64,000 nt of DNA from an uncultured Mycobacteriaceae bacterium. Its GTDB lineage: Bacteria; Actinomycetota; Actinomycetes; Mycobacteriales; Mycobacteriaceae. The notes below the pieces were generated by a model, which did not search any database, was not told the DNA's origin, and saw only the letters and a list, made by a program, of their open reading frames with translations. Below, piece by piece: positions 15,709 through 24,943 of this stretch (position 1 is its first letter; each line of letters starts with the position of its first letter). A program made the position numbers and the translations under genes. The DNA is taken from the NCBI GenBank assembly GCA_902826815.1, contig CADEGF010000028.1:20930-84929 (forward strand), written 5' to 3'.

Positions 15709-16901
15709 CCGATAACGCCTACCTCGCAGGCCTGCGACTGACGGGCAAGAAGGTCGTAGTCGTCGGCGGGGGCACGGTCGCGCAGCGCCGCCTCCCGTTA
15801 CTGGTCGCCACCGGCGCGCAGGTACACGTCATCTCCAGGTCCGCGACACCATCCGTCGAGGCGATGAACGGAATCACGTTGACGTTGAGACCTTTTGAAG
15901 AACGGGACCTCGACGGCGCGTGGTACGTCATCGCCGCCACCGATGATCCGGACGTCAACGCGGCAGTGGCGGACGAGGCCGAACGTCGCCGGATTTTCTG
16001 CGTCCGCGCCGACGCGGGAACCGAAGGCTCCGCGGTCACGCCCGCGACGTTCGAGTACGAAGGCCTCACCGTCGGCGTGCTGGCAGGCGGGGAGCACAGG
16101 CGCTCGGCGGCCATCCGGTCTGCCATCCACGAGGCCTTCCAGCAGGGCCTGATCACCGCCGAAGCGCCAGGCGTCGTGCACGGCGGGGTGGCGCTGGTCG
16201 GCGGTGGCCCCGGTGATCCCGAGCTGATCACGGTGCGGGGCAGGCGTCTGCTCGCCAACGCCGATGTGGTGGTCGCCGATCGGCTGGCGCCGCCGGAACT
16301 GCTGGCCGAACTGCCCCCGCACGTCGAGGTCATCGACGCCGCGAAGATCCCGTACGGCCGGGCGATGGCGCAGGAGGCGATCAATGCCGTGCTCATCGAG
16401 CGGGCCAAGGAAGGCAAGTTCGTCGTCCGGCTCAAGGGCGGGGACCCGTTTGTCTTCGCGCGCGGATACGAGGAAGTGATCGCTCTCGCCGATGCCGGCA
16501 TTCCGGTCACCGTCGTGCCGGGTGTGACAAGTGCCATAGCAGTTCCTGCGATGGCGGGCGTTCCGGTCACTCATCGGGCGATAACGCATGAGTTCGTGGT
16601 GGTCAGCGGCCATGTTGCGCCGGGGCACCCCGAATCGTTAGTGAATTGGGATGCGCTGGCCGCGATGTCAGGCACCATCGTGTTGCTGATGGCTGTCGAG
16701 CGGGTCGAACAATTCGCCAAGGTGCTGCTGGATGGCGGCCGACCTGCGGATACGCCGGTTCTGGTGGTGCAACAGGGCACGACATCCGCACAGCGAACGT
16801 TGCGGACCACGCTGCGCGACGCGCCCGATGACATCCGGGCCGAGGGTGTGAGACCCCCCGCAATCATCGTGATCGGCCCTGTTGCGGCCTTCGGCGGATA
16901 A
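15705..16901 (+). CDS. cysG: siroheme synthase: precorrin-2 dehydrogenase and uroporphyrinogen-III methyltransferase
   Basis: 398 residues in two domains. N-terminal NAD-dependent dehydrogenase/ferrochelatase part with KVVVVGGGTVAQRRLPLL and CVRADAGTEGSAVTPA. C-terminal SAM:uroporphyrinogen III C-methyltransferase with VALVGGGPGDPELITVRG, AKIPYGRAMAQEAIN and RLKGGDPFVFARGYEE. It makes precorrin-2 and can carry it on to siroheme, shared by B12 synthesis and sulfite/nitrite reductases. The protein is shorter than enteric CysG (about 457), as usual in mycobacteria. The ATG overlaps the cobB stop; TAGGCT (15693-15698) 6 nt upstream could also start a separate leaderless transcript inside cobB. 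Confidence 0.92.
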   Translation: MTDNAYLAGLRLTGKKVVVVGGGTVAQRRLPLLVATGAQVHVISRSATPSVEAMNGITLTLRPFEERDLDGAWYVIAATDDPDVNAAVADEAERRRIFCVRADAGTEGSAVTPATFEYEGLTVGVLAGGEHRRSAAIRSAIHEAFQQGLITAEAPGVVHGGVALVGGGPGDPELITVRGRRLLANADVVVADRLAPPELLAELPPHVEVIDAAKIPYGRAMAQEAINAVLIERAKEGKFVVRLKGGDPFVFARGYEEVIALADAGIPVTVVPGVTSAIAVPAMAGVPVTHRAITHEFVVVSGHVAPGHPESLVNWDALAAMSGTIVLLMAVERVEQFAKVLLDGGRPADTPVLVVQQGTTSAQRTLRTTLRDAPDDIRAEGVRPPAIIVIGPVAAFGG

Positions 16902-16905
16902 AGGG

Positions 16906-16928
16906 ATCTTAAGATTACTGTAAGGTAA
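16906..16928 (+). promoter_or_regulatory. AT-rich efpA promoter region with palindrome
   Basis: Between the cysG stop and the efpA ATG is an unusually AT-rich stretch holding the 10-bp palindrome ATCTTAAGAT (16906-16915). It is followed by TTAC and GTAA half-sites 6 nt apart and a -10 hexamer TAAGGT (16921-16926) 8 nt before the ATG. It is probably the efpA promoter with an operator; it does not match the IdeR consensus. Confidence 0.4.
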
Positions 16929-16934
16929 CCCGCT

Positions 16935-18515
16935 ATGACGGCTCTCAATGATGCAGAGCGCGCCGCCATCCGACGTGACGCTCGAGGCGCCTCCGCCCGG
17001 GCGCTACCGGAGCAGGTGAAACCCTCCGCGGCAGCGAAAACCGGCAGGTACCCGGCCTGGATGCCCTCTCGGCGCTTCATCGCCGCGGTCATCGCGATCG
17101 GCGGCATGCAGCTGCTGGCAACCATGGACAGCACGGTCGCGATCGTTGCGCTTCCTAAGATCCAGGACGAGCTGAGCCTCTCCGACGCCGGCCGCAGCTG
17201 GGTCATCACGGCTTATGTGCTGACCTTCGGCGGCCTGATGCTGCTTGGCGGACGCCTCGGCGACGTCATCGGTCGTAAGCGCACCTTCATCGTCGGCGTC
17301 GCGCTGTTCACCATCGCCTCGATCCTGTGCGGCATCGCATGGGACGAGACGACGTTGGTCATCGCCCGCCTGCTGCAGGGTGTCGGGTCGGCGATCGCCT
17401 CACCGACCGGTCTTGCGCTGGTAGCCACCACCTTCCCCAAGGGGCCCGCCCGCAATGCCGCGACCGCCGTATTCGGTGCGATGACGGCCATCGGTTCGGT
17501 GATGGGACTTGTCGTCGGCGGCGCGCTGACCGAGGTGTCCTGGCGATGGGCGTTCCTCGTCAACGTGCCTGTCGGCATCGTGATGATCTACCTGGCCCGC
17601 ACCAGCCTGCGCGAGACGCACAAGGAGCGGATGAAGCTCGACGCGACAGGTGCCATCCTGGCCACCCTCGGCTGCACCGCAGCGGTGTTCGGCTTCTCCA
17701 TGGGACCCGAGAAGGGTTGGCTCACGCCGGTCACCCTCGGCTCGATCGCGGCAGCGGGCGTCTTCTTCATCGCGTTCGTCATCGCCGAGCGCAGCGCCCA
17801 GAACCCCGTCGTACCGTTCGAGTTGTTCAAGGACCGCAACCGGCTGGCGACCTTCGTCGCGATCTTCCTTGCGGGCGGTGTGCTGTTCACACTGACCGTG
17901 ACCATCGGGCTGTATGTGCAGGACATCCTCGGATACAGCGCGCTTCGGGCCGGCATCGGCTTCATCCCGTTCGTCCTCGCGATGGGCGTCGGCCTTGCCG
18001 TGTCGTCACAGCTGGTGTCCGTGTTCTCGCCGCGCGTGCTGACGATCGCAGGCGGTGTGCTTGTGCTCGGCGCCATGCTGTACGGCTCCACCCTGAACGC
18101 AGGCATCCCGTACTTCCCGAACCTCGTCGCGCCGATCACGATCGGCGGCGTCGGGATCGGCTTGATCGTCGTCCCGTTGACCCTCTCGGCGATCGCCGGT
18201 GTCGGCTTCGACCAGATCGGCCCGGTCTCGGCGATCGCGCTGATGCTGCAGAACCTCGGCGGACCGCTTGTGCTCGCCATCATCCAGGCCGTGATCACGT
18301 CGCGGACGCTGTATCTGGGCGGCACCACCGGACCGGTGAAGAACATGGACTCCTTCCAGATGCACGCGCTTGACCAGGGCTACGCGTACGGCCTGCTGTG
18401 GGTCGCCGCGGTGGCCGTTGCGGTCGGTGCGGTGGCGCTGTTCATCGGCTACACCGCCGAACAGGTCGGGCATGCGCAGGAAGTCAAGGACGCGATCGAT
18501 CAGGGCGACCTCTAA
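16935..18515 (+). CDS. efpA: EfpA family drug efflux pump (MFS, DHA2)
   Basis: 526 residues with about 14 transmembrane segments after a 45-residue polar N-terminus. MFS motif A appears as GGRLGDVIGRKRTF, motif C-like as GLVVGGALTEVSWRWAFLVNVPVG; LATMDSTVAIVALPKIQDEL is typical of DHA2 pumps. It corresponds to EfpA (Rv2846c), a proton-driven exporter conserved across mycobacteria, which in the literature is induced by isoniazid and is near-essential in M. tuberculosis. It follows cysG as in M. tuberculosis. A closely similar gene follows in tandem. Confidence 0.92.
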   Translation: MTALNDAERAAIRRDARGASARALPEQVKPSAAAKTGRYPAWMPSRRFIAAVIAIGGMQLLATMDSTVAIVALPKIQDELSLSDAGRSWVITAYVLTFGGLMLLGGRLGDVIGRKRTFIVGVALFTIASILCGIAWDETTLVIARLLQGVGSAIASPTGLALVATTFPKGPARNAATAVFGAMTAIGSVMGLVVGGALTEVSWRWAFLVNVPVGIVMIYLARTSLRETHKERMKLDATGAILATLGCTAAVFGFSMGPEKGWLTPVTLGSIAAAGVFFIAFVIAERSAQNPVVPFELFKDRNRLATFVAIFLAGGVLFTLTVTIGLYVQDILGYSALRAGIGFIPFVLAMGVGLAVSSQLVSVFSPRVLTIAGGVLVLGAMLYGSTLNAGIPYFPNLVAPITIGGVGIGLIVVPLTLSAIAGVGFDQIGPVSAIALMLQNLGGPLVLAIIQAVITSRTLYLGGTTGPVKNMDSFQMHALDQGYAYGLLWVAAVAVAVGAVALFIGYTAEQVGHAQEVKDAIDQGDL

Positions 18516-18590
18516 GCGATTTGGGGCGCGCTCGCGTGCGCGCAGCGTCGGTAAGCGCGCCGAACCGGCCTCTGGGTAGGCTGGCAACTC

Positions 18591-20135
18591 ATGTCTTCGG
18601 CGGGGGGTTCCAGCGGGTCGACGGACCACTCCGCACAGCGTCTGACAACGCATGTGTTAGGAATCGCGATCTTCGCGATCACCGGCATGCAGTTGATGTC
18701 GACGCTCGACGGAACCATCGTGATCGTCGCGCTGCCCCGGCTGCAGGCCGAACTCGACCTTTCCGACGCAGGCAAGAGCTGGGTCATCACCGCCTACGTG
18801 CTCACCTTCGGCGGCCTGTTGTTGATCGGCGGCCGCGTCGGCGACGCCATCGGTCACAAGCGCGCGTTCCTCTCCGGTGTCGGCGTCTTCACGATCGCAT
18901 CGCTGGTGTGCGGGCTGGCCACCGACGGCCTCACCCTGATCATTGCCAGGGCGGTGCAGGGCACCGGCGCTGCCGTCGCCGCGCCGACCGGGCTGGCTCT
19001 TATCGCGACGACGTATGCCGTCGGACACGCCCGAAACCGCGCGTTCGCTGTCTCGGCCGCCATGCAGGCCTCGGGGTCGGTGCTTGGCCTGGTGCTTGGC
19101 GGCGCGCTGACCGTCGTCTCGTGGCGGCTGGCGTTCCTGATCAACATCCCGATCGGCATCGTCATCGTCTGGATCGCGGCCACCAGGCTCTCCGAGACCA
19201 CCCACGAGAGGCTGAAACTCGACGTCACCGGTGCGTCGCTGGCGACGCTGGCGTGCACTTCGGCGGTGCTGGTGTTCACCCAGGGCCCGTCGCGCGGCTG
19301 GATCGACCCGTGGGTGATCGGCGCTGGCGTCGCCGCGGTGGTGTTCCTTGCCGCATTCCTGCTCGTCGAGCGAACCGCCGAGCACCCGATCGTTCCGTTC
19401 TCGGTGTTCGACAACCGCAGTCGCGTCATGACGTTCGTGTCGTTGTTCATGGCGGGCGGTGTGATGCTGACCGCGACCGTGATCATCGGGCTGTATGTCC
19501 AAGACGTGATGGGGTATTCGGCACTGCGGGCCGGTGTCGCCTTCCTGCCGTTCGCGGGAGCCTTCGGGTTGGGCACCCTGCTGGCGACACACGTGGCACC
19601 GCGGATCGCTCCGCGGTGGCTGATCATCGGATGCGGTGTGCTGGTGCTCGCGGCGATGTTGTACGGCTCGACACTTGACCGGTCAATTTCGTATTTCCCC
19701 GACTTCGTCGCGCTGATCGTGGTGGGCGGCTTCGGAATTGGCGTGATCTCGGTGGTGCTGCCGCTCTGTGCGGTTGCCGGCGTCGGGCCTCGCGAGATCG
19801 GGCCGGTGTCGGCGATCCAGCTGATGGTCTACAACCTCGGCGGGCCACTTGTGCTCGTGGTGATCCAGGCGGTGCAGACGTCGCGCACCCTCTACCTCGG
19901 TGGCACGACGGGGCCGGTCGCCGATATGACCTCAAGCCAGCTCGACGCGCTGGACGCCGGCTACACTTATTCGCTGCTGTGGGTCGCGGGCATCGCGGTC
20001 GTTGTCGGCGCCGCGGCGCTCGGGATCGGTTTCACCGCCCGCCAGATTGCCGCCGCCCAGCACACCCGCGAGGCGTTCGAGGCGGGCGAGCTGGAGGAAG
20101 ACGTGGAGGATGACCTGGAAGAAGACTCGGTGTAG
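18591..20135 (+). CDS. tandem EfpA-like MFS transporter paralogue
   Basis: 514 residues, about 14 membrane segments, with the same layout as EfpA: STLDGTIVIVALPRLQAEL, SWVITAYVLTFGGLLLIGGRVG, LGGALTVVSWRLAFLINIPIG, and SRTLYLGGTTGPVADM near the end, nearly repeating EfpA's counterpart. The C-terminal tail is very acidic (about 12 Glu/Asp in the last 18 residues), which EfpA lacks. It starts 75 nt after efpA and looks like a local duplication with later divergence. TAGGCT (18577-18582) 8 nt before the ATG suggests its own leaderless promoter. Substrate unknown. Confidence 0.88.
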   Translation: MSSAGGSSGSTDHSAQRLTTHVLGIAIFAITGMQLMSTLDGTIVIVALPRLQAELDLSDAGKSWVITAYVLTFGGLLLIGGRVGDAIGHKRAFLSGVGVFTIASLVCGLATDGLTLIIARAVQGTGAAVAAPTGLALIATTYAVGHARNRAFAVSAAMQASGSVLGLVLGGALTVVSWRLAFLINIPIGIVIVWIAATRLSETTHERLKLDVTGASLATLACTSAVLVFTQGPSRGWIDPWVIGAGVAAVVFLAAFLLVERTAEHPIVPFSVFDNRSRVMTFVSLFMAGGVMLTATVIIGLYVQDVMGYSALRAGVAFLPFAGAFGLGTLLATHVAPRIAPRWLIIGCGVLVLAAMLYGSTLDRSISYFPDFVALIVVGGFGIGVISVVLPLCAVAGVGPREIGPVSAIQLMVYNLGGPLVLVVIQAVQTSRTLYLGGTTGPVADMTSSQLDALDAGYTYSLLWVAGIAVVVGAAALGIGFTARQIAAAQHTREAFEAGELEEDVEDDLEEDSV

Positions 20136-20175
20136 AAGCCCGATTTCGTAGCCGTGCGCGTGTCACACTTTCGGC

Positions 20176-21510
20176 GTGAGCGTAGGACGCGTCAAATACG
20201 CACGCAACGGCGACATCCGGCTCGCCTACCGAGAGATGGGCGACGGCGACATCCCCGTCGTGCTGGTTCCCGGTTGGGTCAGCAATGTCGACCTCTACGA
20301 CGACCCCACCACTCTTTACGCCGGCATCGCCGAGCGACTCAGCCGACACGTGCGGCTGATCCTCTGGGACAAGCGAGGCACGGGCCTGTCGGATCCGGTG
20401 TCCCACGTGCCGCCCATCGATGAGCGGATGGACGACCTGCGCGCGGTCCTTGACGCCGCCGACGTCGAATTCCCGGCGCTGGTAGGCGTTTCCGAGGGCG
20501 GTCCGATGAGCCTCGTCTTCGCCGCGACGTACCCGGAACGGGTGCGGTCGCTGTTGCTCGTCGGCACCACCGCCCGGTTTTCCCAGGACCTGCCCAACCG
20601 GCCATGGGGCTTCACACCCGAACAGATGGACGCGGTCTTCGAGGACATCGAAAACCACTGGGGCGAAGGGGCTATGGCGGAGTGGTTCTTCGGACCGATC
20701 GCCGAGGTGCCCGGTGTCCGCGACATGTTCGGTAGGGAGCAGCGGGCCTGTGCGAGCCCCATGATGGCGAAGTTGATGTGGCAGGCGGTCAGGGATATCG
20801 ATGTCCGCGGTGTGCTCGGCAGCGTCCGCACACCGACGATGGTGCTTGCCCGCAGGGGTGACCGCATCGCGCCGTTCGAGGCCGCACAGGAGCTGGCTGC
20901 CAAGATTCCGAATGCGGAGCTTCGCGAGCTGCCGCCGGGCGAGCACTACGCGACCGATCTCCTCGAGCTGCTTCCTCAGGCGACGCTGGAATTCGTTGGC
21001 CAGCAGGCAGACGCGATGCCTGCAGAGCGTGTGCTGAGCACTGTGTTGTTCACCGACATCGTCGGCTCGACGGAAATGCTGGCCGCTGAAGGGGACGACC
21101 ATTGGCGCCGACATCTCGACGATCACGACCGTCTCGTCGACACCGTGCTGGCGCGGTACGGCGGCCGTCGCGCCAAACACACCGGCGACGGGATCTTCGC
21201 CTTGTTCGACGGCCCGACAAAGGCGGCCCGGTGCGGGCTGGACCTGGTTCCTGCGCTGGCCACCCACGGCATCCCGATCCGGGCCGGCGTGCACATCGGA
21301 GAGTGCGAGAAGCGCGGCGACGAGTGGAGCGGGATGGCGGTGCACGTCGGCGCGCGGATCGGTGCGATGGCCGGTGCGGGGGAGGTCTTCACCAGCCGCA
21401 CCGTTCGTGACCTCTCGGTCGGGTCCGGACTTGTCTTCGAAGGACTCGGAGCGCACCGGCTCAAGGGCCTGCCCGAGGACACCGAGGTGTTCCGCGTCAA
21501 GGTCGCTTGA
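20176..21510 (+). CDS. alpha/beta hydrolase fused to class III adenylate/guanylate cyclase domain
   Basis: 444 residues. Residues about 1-275 form an alpha/beta hydrolase: VVLVPGWVSN, RGTGLSDP, nucleophile elbow LVGVSEGGPMS, and PPGEHYA with the likely His. Residues about 283-444 are a cyclase homology domain: VLFTDIVGSTEMLA (first metal Asp), RAKHTGDGIFALFDG (second metal Asp), and AVHVGARIGAMAGAGEV. The Arg of the transition-state pair is present, but its partner Asn position appears to be His (VHVGAR). The layout is that of M. tuberculosis Rv1900c (LipJ). The domain may be a weak or non-canonical cyclase; the hydrolase part may sense or process a lipid-like ligand. GTG start, no clear ribosome site. 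Confidence 0.85.
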   Translation: MSVGRVKYARNGDIRLAYREMGDGDIPVVLVPGWVSNVDLYDDPTTLYAGIAERLSRHVRLILWDKRGTGLSDPVSHVPPIDERMDDLRAVLDAADVEFPALVGVSEGGPMSLVFAATYPERVRSLLLVGTTARFSQDLPNRPWGFTPEQMDAVFEDIENHWGEGAMAEWFFGPIAEVPGVRDMFGREQRACASPMMAKLMWQAVRDIDVRGVLGSVRTPTMVLARRGDRIAPFEAAQELAAKIPNAELRELPPGEHYATDLLELLPQATLEFVGQQADAMPAERVLSTVLFTDIVGSTEMLAAEGDDHWRRHLDDHDRLVDTVLARYGGRRAKHTGDGIFALFDGPTKAARCGLDLVPALATHGIPIRAGVHIGECEKRGDEWSGMAVHVGARIGAMAGAGEVFTSRTVRDLSVGSGLVFEGLGAHRLKGLPEDTEVFRVKVA

Positions 21511-21533
21511 AGCGCTCACTAAGCTAGCGGGCT

Positions 21534-23279
21534 GTGATCACCCGCATGTCCGAGCTGTTCCTGCGCACGCTGCGCGACGACCCCGCCGACGCCGAGGTTC
21601 CCAGCCATAAACTGCTGATCCGCGCAGGCTACGTGCGCCCTGTCGGACCCGGGCTGTACAGCTGGCAGCCCCTGGGTCTGCGGGTGCTCCGCAACGTCGA
21701 GCGTGTCGTGCGCGAAGAGATGAACGCGATCGGCGGGCAGGAGATCCTGTTTCCCGCGCTGCTTCCGCGCGCCCCCTACGAGACCACGAACCGGTGGACC
21801 GAGTACGGCGACACCCTCTTCCGACTGAAGGACCGTCGCAAGAACGACTACCTGCTCGGCCCCACTCACGAGGAGCTCTTCACGCTGACGGTGAAGGGGG
21901 AGTACAGCAGCTACAAGGACTTCCCGGTGCTGCTGTACCAGATCCAGACGAAGTATCGCGACGAGGCGCGACCGCGTGCGGGCATCCTGCGCGGCCGTGA
22001 GTTCGTCATGAAGGACTCGTACTCTTTCGACGTCGACGACGAAGGTCTCCGGGCGGTCTATCACCGGCACCGCGACGCCTACCAGCGCATCTTCGGCACG
22101 TTGGGGGTTCGCTACGTCATCGTCTCCGCCGTTTCGGGTGCGATGGGCGGCAGCGCCTCGGAGGAGTTTCTCGCCGAGAGCGAGGTCGGCGAGGACACCT
22201 TCGTGCGCTGCCTGGAGTCCGGGTACGCCGCGAACGTCGAGGCGATCGTGACCGCGGCGCCCGAGGCGCTGCCGATCGAGGGCCTGCCGGAGGCCAAGGT
22301 GTTCGAAACCCCGGACACTCCGACCATCGCCACGCTGGTCGACTGGGCCAACACCGTTGACCTCGGGCGCGAGATCGGCGCCGCCGACACTCTCAAGAAC
22401 GTCCTACTCAAAACTCGTCAGCCCGGCGGCGAATGGGAGCTGCTCGCCATCGGCGTTCCTGGCGACCGTGAGGTCGACGAGAAGCGCCTCGGTGCGGCGC
22501 TCGACCCCGCCGAGTACGCACTGCTCGACGATGCCGACTTCGCCAAGAACCCCTTCCTGGTGAAGGGCTATGTGGGTCCGAAGGCGTTGCAGGACAACGG
22601 TGTTCGATATCTGGTCGATCCGCGAATCGTCGAAGGAACGGCGTGGATCACGGGTGCGGATGCCCCCAACAAGCACGTCGTCGGCCTGGTGATGGGACGT
22701 GACTTCACCGCCGACGGCACCATCGAGGCCGCCGATGTCCGCGACGGCGACCCGTCCCCGGACGGCGCCGGTGCGCTGGTGTCGGCACGTGGCATCGAGA
22801 TCGGCCACATCTTCCAGCTGGGCCGCAAGTACACCGAAGCCTTCGCCGTCGATGTGCTGGCCGAGGACGGTAAGCCGGTTCGGCCGACCATGGGGTCCTA
22901 CGGCATCGGGGTGTCCCGGCTGGTGGCCGTGATCGCCGAACAGCATCACGACGAGCTGGGCCTTCGCTGGCCGTCGTCGGTGTCGCCGTTCGACGTCCAC
23001 GTCGTCATCGCCAACAAGGACGACGCAGCGCGCGCAGGTGCCGGTGAGCTGGCCGATGAACTGGACCGGCTCGGTGTCGAGGTGCTGCTCGACGATCGGA
23101 AAGCGTCACCCGGCGTGAAGTTCAAGGACGCCGAACTGCTCGGGATGCCGTGGATCGTGGTGGTGGGCCGCGGCTGGGCCGACGGGGTCGTCGAGCTGCG
23201 CAACCGGTTCAGCAGTGACTCGCGCGAGGTTGCTGTCGACGGTGCGGCCGTTGCGATCGCCGCGGCACTCGCCGGCTGA
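21534..23279 (+). CDS. proS: prolyl-tRNA synthetase
   Basis: 581 residues, bacterial type with editing insertion. Class II motifs: [18 protein letters not shown] (motif 1), [20 protein letters not shown] (motif 2), [13 protein letters not shown] (motif 3), and GPTHEELFT. The central insertion spans about residues 230-400. The anticodon-binding domain is at the C-terminus ([16 protein letters not shown]). It charges tRNA-Pro. GTG 21534 is chosen because the N-terminus then matches the family; TAAGCT (21520-21525) 8 nt upstream suggests a leaderless start. The stop meets the convergent gene's stop with no spacing. Confidence 0.95.
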   Translation: MITRMSELFLRTLRDDPADAEVPSHKLLIRAGYVRPVGPGLYSWQPLGLRVLRNVERVVREEMNAIGGQEILFPALLPRAPYETTNRWTEYGDTLFRLKDRRKNDYLLGPTHEELFTLTVKGEYSSYKDFPVLLYQIQTKYRDEARPRAGILRGREFVMKDSYSFDVDDEGLRAVYHRHRDAYQRIFGTLGVRYVIVSAVSGAMGGSASEEFLAESEVGEDTFVRCLESGYAANVEAIVTAAPEALPIEGLPEAKVFETPDTPTIATLVDWANTVDLGREIGAADTLKNVLLKTRQPGGEWELLAIGVPGDREVDEKRLGAALDPAEYALLDDADFAKNPFLVKGYVGPKALQDNGVRYLVDPRIVEGTAWITGADAPNKHVVGLVMGRDFTADGTIEAADVRDGDPSPDGAGALVSARGIEIGHIFQLGRKYTEAFAVDVLAEDGKPVRPTMGSYGIGVSRLVAVIAEQHHDELGLRWPSSVSPFDVHVVIANKDDAARAGAGELADELDRLGVEVLLDDRKASPGVKFKDAELLGMPWIVVVGRGWADGVVELRNRFSSDSREVAVDGAAVAIAAALAG

Positions 23280-23747
23280 CTACTCGGATCCGCCGGGGAA
23301 GGCCACGGTGACCGGCCGCACGCCGAGCACCTTGCTCCAGCGCGCGGCGGTAACGGCCGTCTGTGTCAGCGCCTTGACCGCGAAGGTGCGCTCCTCGGTG
23401 GTCGTCGCCTGTTCCAGCACCGCCCGCCAAGCCACGGCGGAGTCCTCTTCCATCCGCACCGCGAGGTTCGCCGCATCGGTCGGGTTGTCCACCTGTGTCG
23501 GCACCTGATAGCCGGCTGCAGGCAGCGGCGGCTCCACGCCGCGCCCCTTGAGCATCTCGATCGCGGCTTCGCGACGTTCGCGGTGTTCCCTCATCGCCGT
23601 CGCCACCAGGTCGTTGTCTTCTGGGGTGGAATGCGCCGACACGAGCCCGTAGCCGTAGATCGCGCCGTGTTCGGTGGTAAGGGCGTCGAACAGCGCCGCG
23701 GCATCGGCATCGGGGGGCCGGGCCGGCGTGGGTTCGGCCGATGTCAC
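23280..23747 (-). CDS. ferritin-like DUF4439 protein
   Basis: 155 residues, mostly helical, with a ferritin-like pattern: [44 protein letters not shown] and [12 protein letters not shown]. Glu and His residues sit where a di-iron site would be (EHGAIY, EHRERR). This resembles Rv2844, the gene next to proS in M. tuberculosis. No signal peptide; its partner upstream is a predicted Tat lipoprotein whose stop overlaps this ATG (ATGA at 23744-23747), so the two are coupled. Function is unknown. Confidence 0.72.
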   Translation of the reverse strand: MTSAEPTPARPPDADAAALFDALTTEHGAIYGYGLVSAHSTPEDNDLVATAMREHRERREAAIEMLKGRGVEPPLPAAGYQVPTQVDNPTDAANLAVRMEEDSAVAWRAVLEQATTTEERTFAVKALTQTAVTAARWSKVLGVRPVTVAFPGGSE

Positions 23748-24256
23748 GGTGCTCCGCCCCTGGACGCGAGCGCCACCGTGTAGGCCGCCGTGCAGGACGC
23801 GGCGATCGAGCCGAGCAGCCCGGCGCGGTATCCGGACATCCTGACCGCCAACTGACCCGCGCTCTCGGCCGACTTCTTCAATGCGGCGACGACGTCCTTG
23901 GTGGTCGGCGCGCTGGCCTGCGCGGCGGCGGTGGCACTTGTCGTCGTCGTCACCGAGGTCGACGTGGCAGGCTCGCCCGTCAATCGGGCGATCTCATTGG
24001 ACAGCGCTTCTGCGTGCTTGGACCGGTCCGACGACACGGCGGCCAGCGCGGGTCGCTGCGGCGGTTTCGCGGCGTCGGCGGCATCACTGGCGAGCTGACT
24101 GTCGCTGTGGGCCATATCGAGCTGCGTGGTGAGGTCGGCGAGCTCCGGCGGCGGCGACGGCTTGCCGCATGCGACGCCGGTGGCGCCCACCGCCGCAAGG
24201 GCCGCCGCCCCGACCAGCAAGCGCCGCCTGCTGACGACGGGGAGGGCACTCGGCAC
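23744..24256 (-). CDS. predicted Tat-exported lipoprotein
   Basis: 170 residues starting at GTG 24256 (AGGATGG 5 nt upstream). The N-terminus has a twin-arginine stretch [19 protein letters not shown] ending in VAC, a lipobox-like cleavage site at about residue 29. The mature part is helical ([22 protein letters not shown]) with a Thr/Ala-rich linker ([14 protein letters not shown]). It corresponds to the Rv2843 position beside rimP. It is cotranscribed with the DUF4439 gene and divergent from rimP, 129 nt away. Function unknown; anchored at the outer face of the membrane if the signal works. Confidence 0.68.
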   Translation of the reverse strand: MPSALPVVSRRRLLVGAAALAAVGATGVACGKPSPPPELADLTTQLDMAHSDSQLASDAADAAKPPQRPALAAVSSDRSKHAEALSNEIARLTGEPATSTSVTTTTSATAAAQASAPTTKDVVAALKKSAESAGQLAVRMSGYRAGLLGSIAASCTAAYTVALASRGGAP

Positions 24257-24385
24257 AGCGCCATCCTGCCATTGCCGAAATCGGCGCTGTGCATTCGCTG
24301 GGCGCCGCAGCGAGATTGCAGTTCGCCTGCAGTTCACTGGCGTATCGTTGGCCCGGTCGGAACAATTCAACATGAGGAGCTCGCC

Positions 24386-24943
24386 GTGGCATCGGATCCG
24401 CAGCTGCGGACTGCGAAATTGCCTTCGCAGAAGCAGGTGATCGAGCTACTCGACGGTGAGTTCGCGCGCGCAGGATACGAAATCGAAGACGTCGTCATCG
24501 ACGCCGCCGCGCGCCCGCCGCGCATCACCGTGATTGCTGACGGCGACGACGGGCTCGATCTCGATTCGATCGCCACCCTCTCGCGGTCTGCATCCGAAAA
24601 GCTCGACGCGGTGGACTCGGCGAATTCCGGAACGCCCTACGTCCTCGAGGTGACATCGCCGGGTGTGGACCGGCCGCTCACCGAGCAGAAGCATTTCCGG
24701 CGAGCGCGCGGCCGCAAGGTCGAGTTGACGCTGACCGACGGATCACAGTTGACCGGACGGCTTGGCGAGACCCGGGACGATACGGTCAGTGTGGTGGTGC
24801 CCGAAGGGCGAAGGGGGGACTACTCGGTCCGCGACTTGCCACTCAGCGAGATCGACAAAGCCGTTGTCCAGGTGGAGTTTTCACCACCGAACCAGCGTGA
24901 GCTCGAGCTGGCCGGCCAAACGGGTAAGGGGGCTGGAGCATGA
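24386..24943 (+). CDS. rimP: ribosome maturation factor RimP
   Basis: 185 residues of the RimP/YhbC family: [60 protein letters not shown] (most conserved segment), and a C-terminal SH3-like barrel with [11 protein letters not shown] and [11 protein letters not shown]. It helps assemble the 30S subunit. GTG 24386 has GAGGAGC about 6 nt upstream; the longer frame upstream belongs to nothing. The last ATGA overlaps nusA. It opens the rimP-nusA-ylxR-infB block. Confidence 0.92.
   Translation: MASDPQLRTAKLPSQKQVIELLDGEFARAGYEIEDVVIDAAARPPRITVIADGDDGLDLDSIATLSRSASEKLDAVDSANSGTPYVLEVTSPGVDRPLTEQKHFRRARGRKVELTLTDGSQLTGRLGETRDDTVSVVVPEGRRGDYSVRDLPLSEIDKAVVQVEFSPPNQRELELAGQTGKGAGA

Noticed and set aside
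16906-16928. IdeR iron box before efpA
   Set aside because: ATCTTAAGAT and the TTAC/GTAA half-sites do not fit the 19-bp TTAGGTTAGGCTAACCTAA pattern.
20032-21519. 495-codon minus-strand frame opposite the hydrolase-cyclase gene
   Set aside because: Same explanation; the plus-strand protein has clear catalytic motifs.
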